In this document: positions 12,294-21,260 of the stretch, in pieces | Position numbering within the stretch: the stretch's first letter is position 1 | Layout: every line of letters begins with the position of its first letter | NCBI GenBank assembly: GCA_029204225.1 | Contig: CM055097.1 | Coordinates: 63,000,904-63,064,903 of the forward strand | Direction of reading: 5' to 3' | Origin: Diphasiastrum complanatum | Lineage: Eukaryota > Streptophyta > Lycopodiopsida > Lycopodiales > Lycopodiaceae | DNA length: 64,000 nt | The notes under the pieces: generated by a model | What the model saw: only the letters and a program-made list of their open reading frames with translations | Database searches by the model: none | What the model was told of the DNA's origin: nothing | Program-made: the position numbers and the translations under genes

Positions 12294-12341
12294 TATCTAG
12301 TGCGTGTGTAAAATAATAGCATCATAAGCTTATCAGAAATT
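12294..12341 (+). repeat. 48-bp direct repeat, copy 1 (before Copia gag)
   Basis: The 48 bases match 46 of 48 positions of 15757-15804, which lie in the RNase H coding end of the same Copia. The flanks on both sides are unrelated. A piece of pol therefore sits just upstream of gag. Confidence 0.85.
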
Positions 12342-12360
12342 ACCATATGTGAAAATTTAA

Positions 12361-13098
12361 GATGAAAACTGTACTAATGGCTAAAGAATTGTATGATGTT
12401 GTTACAGGGGCAGAAGGGAAACCCGAAGCAGACGACGCTACAATCGCCAGATGGAGGCTGAAGGATGGAAAGGCTTCGCGCTGATCATCCTTAACATTAC
12501 AGATATCCAGATCGGCCATGTATCCGAGGCTCAGACATCAAAAGAAGTTTGAGAGATCTTGAGCACACTATACGAAGTGCGAGATATAGCTTCCAAGCTA
12601 CATCTCAAGAAGAAATTTTACTCCCTCAAGATGGCGAATGGTAATTCCCTGTAGAATCACATCAACCAGTTCAAGAACCTGCTGTAGCAAATGGCCGCTG
12701 TCAGATCTGCCATAGACGATCAAGACGCAGTGATGCAAGTGCTTACAAGCTTGCCAAGCTCATACGACAACTGGGTGATGATCATGACGACACATCCAGA
12801 ACTGACTCTTTCAAGAGTCGTTACTATGTTGTTGCAGGAAGACACGTGGAGGAACGAAGCCTCAAGTTCCTCAGCTGATTCTCATGCCTTATACACCAAC
12901 AAGAGCATGACTAAGCAGAAGAAGAAGAAAGGACCAAAGCAGTCAAAGCCAGACTAGAAACCAGCATAGCACAAAGAACAGTCGAATCCGCAGACGAAGA
13001 AGAAGCTGTTCTGCAGATACTACAAGCGAAACAACCACAAAATACAAGACTGTCGGATACTGCAAGCGAAGAACAACAACAAGAGGCAGTCGAATCAA
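12361..13098 (+). pseudogene. Copia gag, broken
   Basis: The start encodes a UBN2/gag-type N-terminus, with DDATIARWRLKDGKA and, after a frameshift near 12475, GFALIILNITDIQIGHV. The best open part, 12691-12957, has LTSLPSSYDNWVMIMTTHPELT, typical of Copia gag, then a Lys-rich linker. A zinc knuckle follows near 13005 but reads FCRYYKRNNHKIQDC, with Tyr where the second Cys should be. At least three stops lie in frame. Confidence 0.75.
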
Positions 13099-14330
13099 GT
13101 GGCAAATGTAGCTACAAAAGCTCCACAACCTATTCAAGAAGCGGACCATGATGCCTTCATGACCGGCCATCAAGGAGCATCCGACGACAGTTCTTGGTTC
13201 TTGGATTCCGGAGCCACTCAGGACATGACCAGCCTCATTGGTTGTTTCAAGTCCTATACACCTTACAGTACCCAGAAATATGTTCACCTTGGCGACAATA
13301 GCACACATGCTATTAAAGGTGAAGGTACTGTAAGATTAAGCTTTGCAAATGATCAATCTAAGCTACTTTCTAAAGTCCTGTATGTACCAAACTTATCTAC
13401 GAATCTGCTCTCTATAAGCAGAATCACAGATATAGGACATAGAGTAGAATTCGAATGTGATCAATGCAAAGTAGTTGATAGGACAAGCAAGATCCTAGCA
13501 CTCAAAAAGAGACATGGATACTTGTATAAATTAAGTCATTGCTTTTATGCCTCTAGTAAGGCGCTTAGTACTTCTATTCATGTAAATAAAAGTTTGCTTT
13601 GGCATTATAGACTTGGTCACTCGAATCATGCTACTGTACAACAAATGTCTAGACAATTTATTGTTGTTGATCTCGACTATCCTCGCGATAAAGTCGAATT
13701 ACCTGTCTGTCAAGACTGTCTAGTTGGTAAACAGACTAGGAAATCATTTAAATCAAGCCATCAGCATATTGCTAGAGGATTGCTAGACATTGTACATTCA
13801 GACATTTGTGGCCCGATGAAAAATCCTTCACTGAAGGACGCCAAGTATTTTATAGCTTTTGTTGATGAATTTTCCAGAAAGACTGTGGTATACTTTATAA
13901 TGCAGAGCGTGCAAAAAAGGAGATTGGAAGGAAGATCAAGGCTCTAAAGTCAGACAATGGTGGAGAATATATCTCTATCGAGTTTAATCAGCCAAATGTA
14001 TGCTAGCGCATGCATCACTGCCCAAGAGATTCTGGGCTTGAAGCTGTCTCCACTGCAGCTTATGTCCAGAACAGATGTTCGACCAAGGCCCTCTCAGGCA
14101 AGACACCCCACGAGGTGTGGATAGGCTCAAAGCCTTCCGTGAAGAACCTAAGAGTGTTTGGGTGCATTGCCTACAAGCAGATTCCAAAAGACACGAGAAA
14201 AAAATTGGACTTCCAAGGTCTCAAAACCATCCTGATTGGATATACTTCATCTGATAATACATACAAGCTGTATGACCATGATACCTAGCAAATCTTGTAC
14301 AGCTGAGATATAGTCTTTATTGAGGATCAG
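13099..14330 (+). pseudogene. Copia protease and partial integrase
   Basis: An open frame at 13099-13947 encodes the protease active site SSWFLDSGATQDM, then the pre-integrase zinc motif (LWHYRLGHSNHATVQQM and later CQDCLVGKQ) and the integrase start VHSDICGPM with FVDEFSRKTVVYF. Just after 13947 a frameshift and deletion remove most of the catalytic core. The frame resumes at about 14010 in the integrase end (KTPHEVWIGSKPSVKNLRVF). The Asp of the first integrase motif is present, but the full D,D-35-E set is not. Confidence 0.8.
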
Positions 14331-14530
14331 TTCGTCGACATCAAAGGCAAGGATATTGCTCCAAGAGAACCTTCGTCACCTGCCATTGACACGACAGTAC
14401 GAGCTTTTGGCTCAGGCGTGTCCATTGTTGACCCACTTCCAAAAGCGAATCAAACGAAGATGTTGCTGCTAACCAACAACAAGTCCCAGGAGCGGTTCAT
14501 CACTCGAATCTCCCCAGAAGATCAAGCCGA

Positions 14531-15830
14531 GTGCACACACAACCCATAAGGTATACTCTTGAGTCTGCATGTCTCTTGATACAGGAACTGACGACGGTTG
14601 AAGAGGCACTCAGCCAACCAGACTCTGATACCAGGAGAGAAGCTATGGACATAGAGTATTCCTCTTTGATCAAGAACCAGACGTGGTCACTAGTCGAAGC
14701 TACTATTGGCTGCAATATCATTGATTGCAAATGGATCTTCAAGATCAAATACAATGCCAATGGAGCAATTGATCGAAGACTGGTAGCACGAGGATTCACT
14801 CAGATCCCCAACATCGACTACAGCGAGACTTTCAGTCTAGTAGTCAAACATTCGTCGATCCGAATGCTCCTGTCTTATGCTGCAGCTATCGACCTCGAAG
14901 TGCATCAACTTGATGTGCAAACAACCTATCTGAATGGAGTTATACAATAAGACATCTACATGATCCAGCCCGAAGGATACGTTCTGGAAGGTATGAAAAA
15001 TCATGTATGTAAATTCCACAAAGCACTTTACGGCTTGAAACAGTCTGCCAGAGCATGGTTTCAGAGGATCAACACATTTCTCATCGAACAAGGACTCAAA
15101 CCAAGCACTACTGACTGCAATGTCTATTCCAAGTCAGTGCAACAATCCTTCATTATCATCACCTTATACGTGGATGATACGTTGCTCTTCAGCAACAATA
15201 CCAATATGGTCAAGGATTCGAAGCAGATGCTGTTTTCAGAATTCGACATGACTAATGCTCACTTCTGTCTAAGAATTCAAATCCATAGAGATAGAGCGAA
15301 ACGACTGATTTATATCACTCAACAAAGGTATCTTCACAATGTTCTTAACAGATACAATCTAATGAATTTTAAATTATCTCACTCATTGATGGATCCAGTC
15401 CTGCATTTGTCAAAGGACCAATGTCCCCAGACCAAGCAGGAAGAGGAGCAGATGAGAGAGTATCCTTATCGATCGATACTTGGATCTCTCATGCACGTAA
15501 TGGTCTGTACCAGACCAGATATTTCTTTTGCAGTAAGCTCACTCAGCCAATATATGGCTAATCTTGGCATTACCCATTGGAAGGCTCTCATAAGAGTCAT
15601 GGGATATATTCGAGCTACCATGGACCAATGCATCTGCTATGGAGATATCATCAACGACAATCTTCATCAGCTCAGTGGATATTCTGATGCAAGCTAGGGA
15701 GGAGATGTAGACAATCGTAAGTCCACATCTGGATTTACATTCTTCTTCAACGACAATATCTAGTGCGTGTGTAAAATAATAGCATCAGAAGCTTATCAGA
15801 GATTGGCGAAGTAGATGCCTTGTGAATTGA
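14531..15830 (+). pseudogene. Copia reverse transcriptase and RNase H
   Basis: RT motifs are clear: CKWIFKIKYNANG, LVARGFTQIPNIDYSETF, HQLDVQTTYLNG (motif A), LYGLKQSARAWF and TLYVDDTLLFSNN (motif C, Y-V-D-D intact). One in-frame TAA at 14948-14950, where Copia elements usually have Glu before DIYM, splits an otherwise continuous frame. The RNase H part has RPDISFAVSSLSQYM and SGYSDAS, then decays; the usual SW-x-SKKQ block is reduced around 15757-15800. Apart from the nonsense codon this is the best preserved segment of the element. Confidence 0.85.
15757..15804 (+). repeat. 48-bp direct repeat, copy 2 (RNase H end)
   Basis: This is the partner of 12294-12341. Here it reads as part of the degraded RNase H coding end (CACKIIASEAYQRL region), so this is the original location and the upstream copy is the displaced one. 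Confidence 0.85.
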
Positions 15831-16465
15831 TTCTTTATTTGTGAGTAATAGGTTCACTCCTTTACAGATTGAATTAGCTTTGTAGAACACGCAGTTTTGT
15901 CCGCTATTGTCTTGTGCTCTACCCCATTATTGACATGTATATTTTGCTATACTTAATCTAATAACAGCTCTTCTGTTCTGCGTTCAGATTCGTGTCGATA
16001 TTGCTATGCTTTTCTTTCATTTTGTCTGACATTCTTGCTGCTCAATCTGGTAATATGTTATTAGCAAGTTATCATTAGTCTAGCAGTTGACGACTAATAT
16101 TTAGTCTTGCCTTTTGCGAATCATTCACGACTGATTATCAGTCGAGCTCAGTCTAGCTCTTTCGCGAATTATTCGCGACTAATAATTTGTCTAGCTGTTC
16201 GCGACAAATTAATTCTTCTTATGTTTTGCTAACGTTTGGCTACGTAATCAGAACGACCGTGATTTCTATCACTAGCGTTCTGTTTGTTTCTGATAGGCGT
16301 AGTCATGCTTAGGGAAGAAGTAATATAGCTCATTCCGCTGCGCACAAACACATTTCGTTCGAGTTCGTTTCTCGTTCGTGTTTCAAATTCGCTTATTTTT
16401 TCGTGTTCGTTTTCTTTTTGAGCTACTCTCGTTCCTCACACTCACACACCCTCCTTCTTCCAACA
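15831..16465 (+). repeat. Candidate 3' LTR of Copia, with palindromes
   Basis: This stretch follows RNase H directly. It is non-coding and ends near CCAACA at 16465, a plausible LTR end. Its most unusual part, 16092-16191, has a chain of short near-perfect palindromes (see separate entry). No 5' partner was found, so the LTR assignment is by position. Confidence 0.4.
16092..16191. repeat. Cluster of short palindromes
   Basis: The palindromes are gactaatatttagtc (16092-16106, one off-centre mismatch), cgactgattatcagtcg (16128-16144, perfect arms around one central base), tcgcgaattattcgcga (16162-16178, perfect arms around one base) and gactaataatttgtc (16177-16191, imperfect). They share GACTRAT or TCGCGA cores and could be protein-binding sites or cruciform-forming DNA. 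Confidence 0.75.
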
Positions 16466-16892
16466 GTTATAGATCATGACAATTTGTTGGAGCCATTGCA
16501 ATGCATGATGGGCTTTTGTGTCCTAAATTTATAGCCTACTATGTAGAGGCTCTTTACATATAAGATGACAACAGGACATAGTTAGGTATTGTCTACATTG
16601 CAATATTCAATCCTTAATCTCTCTTTGCAATCTTGTTAGTTGGAATGTTGATGCCCTGAAAGTCGAGATTCCTCATGGATCGAATACGAAAATATGGATT
16701 TCTCTTGGATGTAATCTAGACAATCCTTTGAGTTATAAAATTCTTGCAACCACATATTAACTTATCAATGTGGTAGTGTTCACTCCCTTATATACCATGA
16801 AAATTACAAGTTGTGCTCTTGTCTCACTCATGAGTCCTATTAAATGCCTCTAGGGTGAACATTGTCTAACTAATAATTAATCAAACTCAGGT
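16466..16892. other. Unassigned intergenic sequence
   Basis: AT-rich sequence with no recognisable coding region, RNA gene or repeat. Confidence 0.4.
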
Positions 16893-17070
16893 TGTGAGGC
16901 TTTTTTTCCAAGAGGAGAGATTGACACTCAAATGAAGTGAAATGCACTTGGGATGTGAGGTTTCCAAGAGGAGAGGCTAGCACTCAAATGGAGTGAAATA
17001 CACTTGAGATGTGAGACTTTTTCTAAGTGAAAAAATTAGCAATCAAAATGGAGTGAAATGCACTTGAAAT
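16893..17070. repeat. Degenerate tandem repeat, three units of about 56-61 bp
   Basis: Each unit begins with tgtgag and contains an actcaaa-tggagtgaaat-cacttg core. Units start at about 16893, 16954 and 17010, with indels and substitutions between them. Confidence 0.7.
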
Positions 17071-17095
17071 CATGGAGCATATATGAAGTTACATC

Positions 17096-17098
<3 letters not shown>

Positions 17099-17153
<55 letters not shown>
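17099..17153. repeat. (AG)n microsatellite
   Basis: An AG array of about 55 bp is followed by aatttgataattt, a shorter AG run and a second aatttgataattt, which suggests local duplication of repeat plus flank. Confidence 0.95.
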
Positions 17154-17156
<3 letters not shown>

Positions 17157-17305
17157 TGATAATTTGAGAGAGAGAGAGAATTTGATAATTTTTTATACAA
17201 GCATATAAACCCTTAAATGATTAATAATCTTAAAAAAAAATACACTTCATATTGACAATAACTTAAAAGAGGTTTAAGAGAGCACTCAATGATACCCTAG
17301 AGCTC

Positions 17306-17308
<3 letters not shown>

Positions 17309-17336
<28 letters not shown>
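17309..17336. repeat. (GA)14 microsatellite
   Basis: Perfect GA array upstream of the probable 5' UTR exon of the xylanase gene. Confidence 0.95.
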
Positions 17337-17337
<1 letters not shown>

Positions 17338-17601
17338 GTAGCCAAAGTCAAGAGTAGTTGAGTTCTAGGGCCATAGGGTCTAGGCTCTAGCTTCTACCAA
17401 CAACAATTGAGTGGCAATTATTAGGGCAAAAATAGGAAGTGCTAAGGAAGCAAGCAGGTGACGTAAAGTTCTACGTCAACTTTTTTTGGGATTATACGAG
17501 CCTTCATACTTTATGCGAAGAAGAAACCATGTAACTTTAATTCAATCTTACTGTGTCTATTAAAGCTGGTATCGCATTTACTCGTTCTCGCTGTCCCTCT
17601 C

Positions 17602-17619
17602 TGTGTGTGTGTGTGTGTG

Positions 17620-17654
<35 letters not shown>
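17602..17654. repeat. (TG)n then (CT)n tract at probable promoter/5' UTR
   Basis: A TG run (17602-17620), a short spacer and a CT run (about 17625-17654) lie directly before the probable first exon of the xylanase gene. Pyrimidine tracts of this kind are common near plant transcription starts. Confidence 0.8.
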
Positions 17655-17657
<3 letters not shown>

Positions 17658-17761
17658 CATTGAATTTGGAAAAAGCGAGGGAGGAGGAGGGCGAAGGAGG
17701 AGCAGCGGCAGCTTCTCATAGCCAGATTGTTGCTCGAGCTGGGTCGCGATTTTAATTTCAG
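17655..17761 (+). other. Probable 5' UTR exon of the xylanase gene
   Basis: This short GC- and purine-rich block contains no ATG and ends in TTTCAG followed by GTTGGG, a good splice donor. The first coding exon at 25337 begins four bases after a clear acceptor (cttttgcag), so an upstream non-coding exon is required. This block is the best candidate I see to the left, but the 7.6-kb link is inferred and an exon of another gene is possible. Confidence 0.4.
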
Positions 17762-19755
17762 GTTGGGTAATTCTCGCCCACGATTCTCATTCCAAAAATC
17801 TGACTATGGGTGCTCCGGGATAATTCGATCTATCGGCAATTTCTATTCATGTTTCATGTGATCCATCAGCAATATCTTCTTATAGTATTGATGTTTCATT
17901 CGGTCTATCAGCGATGTCTTTCTATAATGTTGCTGTTTCATGCGCTGCTGCTTTATTGTGCATTTCTTTCAAATTGAATTTAGCTTGCTCAGGCGTGCTG
18001 TACTAGGACGAGAGCGGCCAGCGCTAGTTTTGACCCACCCTTGTTTTGATCCAGTCAATGATCAATTTACATAAAATGAAATTGAGCTGACACTAATCTG
18101 CTCAAAGAATAATGCATATTGGTTTCCAATGGGAGCTGGGACCAAATAAACTTTGGATGCCAAAATAACCAATTTCGCCAACCCCGTTGGATTATCTCAA
18201 AGAATATGGACTAGCCTGGCCCTTAATGAGCTAGCGTTGGGCCGAGACACAATTAGCTCAAAGATATAAACCAGATACTGTCGCTGATGTTTTTGGGCAG
18301 TATCAGTGTCACTGTAATCTGTTATCCGCAATCGGGGGATAAAATGAACTGGTCTTTTTTGACATTGTCTAAGTGTGGAGCTAAATTCAGGCAGTCAATC
18401 ACTGCTTGTAAGTAGGACTACAATTTAAAAGGTGAGATTTGTCCAGTTAGTGCTTTTACCCAGAGATGGCTGATCCCCTTTCATTTTTTTGGTCACAGGT
18501 TTTCTGCTAGTTCTACACGTTCCTAATACTCTCACCATGAGCATGCCTAGAATCTGTCAATCAAAGTTGGGCTAGATAGTCCTATGGCAGTCATATGCAC
18601 AACTTGAATGTCTCGGTTGCCTAAAAAACAGTGAATACAGGCTAGATCATTTTCATATTTTATAGATTGCAATAGATTGTTATTGCAGAAATGGTTAGCC
18701 AAGCACCATAGAAACCTCAATCTGAAAAACTCCAAAGAAAATCGCCCAATGCGGGGTCTTAGACTATTACAACAGCTTTCCAAGTTTCATAGTAAGGTGC
18801 GGGTGTGATTATATTTTCAATATGAAAGATACATGGATAGTCACATATTTCGAGATGTGTGCATGTGTTTCACCATCTCAAGTCGAAGGAGTAATTTAAA
18901 AAAAATATCCAGTGTTTTTTTTTGAGATAGAGATTAGAAGGTCTTGCAATATGTCTTTCATTCTTTCAAATTGAAGTAGCAATCTCCCATTAAAATGTCG
19001 ATAGCTGTTTCTATGGTGATATTAGAGTCTAGTCACGGATCAAACATGACCGTGGAAGGACTGGTTAACAGACTGTCAACAAACCTTTAATTACAGTGTT
19101 GAAATATAAGAATTTAGCCCTGGTCAGGTCAAATGTGTCGCCAGTGTCAACCTAGTGAGCTTATCTGACAAGTGGGCAGAGGTAGTAAGGGTTGAGGCTT
19201 TTGCTTAGTTTTAGCACCTTGTGCACTTCTTGCACCATGTCCAGGAGTGCATCTATGGCTGCAAACTAGAGAAAAATTTATACTAAGGATTGCAATGGTG
19301 ATGATTGCACCAGTGCACTCCTTGACATGGTGCAAGGAGTGCACAGGGTGCTGAGACTAAGCAAAGCCTCAGGTATTGAGAATGACCGTCATGGCTTAAC
19401 TATCAGCACCGGGATATTTGAACCATTAGCAGGGCTAGCTGACAGGTTGTCGAGGTGATTCTATTATCTATGAGTGATGATGGTAAATGAGGGTGGCTGT
19501 TTGCAATAATTATGCCTTACTGGTTTAGCTAGGCACAAAGATCGTATAGGGTACAAATGAACTGGTTATAGATTTTAAGGAGGAGCATATGGTAGGAGAG
19601 AAGCCTCATTCTCATCCCTTGGTAGTCTTGAGCATGAGCTTGTCTTAAAATAGTTTAAATGATTGGCATTATGGTTGCCAAAAGGATAGTAACTGTAAGC
19701 GACACGTTTGTGGAGGTATCTCAACACTTCCTTTGGTGGAAATAAAACGCTTTAT
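17762..19755 (+). other. Presumed first intron of xylanase gene, left part
   Basis: No coding sequence is recognised. The only structured feature is the inverted repeat at 19191-19374. The intron call depends on the 5' UTR exon assignment. Confidence 0.35.
19191..19374. repeat. Inverted repeat, about 61-bp arms with 60-bp loop
   Basis: Arms 19191-19251 and 19312-19374 are nearly complementary, with only a few mismatches and indels; both contain gcacc-tgtgcac-tgcaccatgtc blocks. The arrangement fits a small hairpin element (MITE or foldback) or an RNA hairpin if transcribed. No obvious target duplication was seen. Confidence 0.8.
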
Positions 19756-20456
19756 TGTGAAGAATTGCCAAAAATTGGCAAATCTAGCTTGATCAAAAAC
19801 CATGTAGAATAGTGTAAATTGTGTACACAAGTGGGTCTCACACATGTGAGGCCATGATGCCACATGGGAAACCCATCCTAATGTAGGTTAGGTCAAGTCA
19901 AGAGAGTTGGTCATGTCTATTTGGTGGTCATCCCTACTTTATAGGACCTACACCTAAGTTTAAGGTGAAAATTTGACCAACTAGCTACCTACCAAGCATA
20001 ACTCTAGGAAATAGACTAGGGTTTCATTTTAGGTCAAGGAGAGTGAGTTAACTTCCTTATTACATGCTGGAAATCCACCTAACTTCAAGAAGGAAGTCGA
20101 ATTTGCTATGTATTCCCTCTCTCCATAGTGAGAAGAAAGAAAATTTTTGGAGCTCATTGGCAATCTCAAGCTAGTTCACTATGTACATTGAGTTTTTGTG
20201 ATCCAAATGAAACCAAATCAATTTCTACTTGTTTCTCAGGTTGAAGGCCGTACTACAGCCTGTAGTACACACGTGTGGGCTCGGATTTCAATGTTTATCA
20301 ATGCTTTTGATTGTTAATGCTTGTTGTTTGTCAAATTGCCAATCTAGATCAACTTTTTTGTGTCTAGTTTTTTGATAGATTGTTAAGCAAGCATCCAATC
20401 ACTCTTGTGGATCTTTTGTAGATCCATTTATGGTCCTAAAGTACAGTACTTTCACA
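19756..20456 (+). repeat. 5' LTR of the young Copia element
   Basis: 701 bp, TG...CA ends. It contains the 19-bp palindrome GTACTACAGCCTGTAGTAC (20250-20268) overlapping CACACGTGTG (20268-20277), which has a CACGTG G-box core. The primer site begins at the next base. Confidence 0.95.
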
Positions 20457-20468
20457 TGGTATCAGAGC
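20457..20468 (+). promoter_or_regulatory. Primer-binding site (tRNA-iMet type)
   Basis: TGGTATCAGAGC directly abuts the LTR end. It is the standard Copia primer site, complementary to the 3' end of initiator methionine tRNA. Confidence 0.95.
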
Positions 20469-20890
20469 CAAGTACAAGAGCATAAGCCATTGATCTAATG
20501 CAAATCCATTTTTAGCAAGTTTTGGTGCTAAAAACTAGTATTGAGAGGGCAAGCTAGAATCTTGATTTTGGTGAGGAGATTTGATCCCAAACTTGGTAGG
20601 GGTCCAAATCCGTACTGTCCACATGTGTGGGCACCTCTGAACCTGCATTTAATGCATGGTATTCATTTGATCCAAAAAAATTCAATTTGTGAGCTGTTGG
20701 TGTAATTTTTGGTGGAGATCCTAGGATAATCTACCAAGATCATTTGCCATTGATTAGATTTGAATTTGTTTCATGGAATCTAATTAATCTAGGTTGAGTT
20801 CAAGTCCTATTAAGGTTAAAAACAGGTCTTGAAAGTACACCAAGAAGGAAGAAAGAGATTAAGCCATTTTTTGTCCAAAAATAGCCAAAA

Positions 20891-21238
20891 TTGGCAAGAT
20901 TTGATTGTAAGTAGATTTCACATCATCTTATCTTCATTCCAACTTTGTGAGAGAGTGCTAGAACTGAGATTATAAGTCCATTTGTTGGATTAGAAATCTA
21001 ATTTGAGTGAAAAACTACAAGAGAGAGACCTTAGTGAGTTTCTAGAGACAATCAAATCCATTTCTTGGCAAGATTTGTTTGAAAGTAGTTTTCACTTCAT
21101 CTTATCTTCATTCCAGCTTTGTGAGGGATTGATAGAACTGTGATTATAAGTCCATTTGTTGGATTAGAAATCAAATTTGAGTGAAACACTGCAAGTGTGA
21201 GACCTTTGTGAGTTTCAAGTCAATCAAATCTATTTCTT
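20891..21238 (+). repeat. 174-bp tandem duplication in Copia leader
   Basis: Two adjacent units (20891-21064 and 21065-21238) share long identical stretches such as cttatcttcattcca and gtccatttgttggattagaa. The duplication ends 22 bp before the gag ATG at 21261. Confidence 0.85.
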
Positions 21239-21260
21239 GTTTGTAGAAGTCACTAGTAAG

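Larger units (their letters stand above)
12361..15830 (+). mobile_element. Decayed Ty1/Copia element
   Basis: The plus strand shows Copia order: gag, protease, integrase, RT, RNase H. Gag has several stops and frame changes, most of the integrase core is missing, and RT has one nonsense codon. LTRs could not be paired. It lies left of the xylanase gene in the same orientation. Confidence 0.85.
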
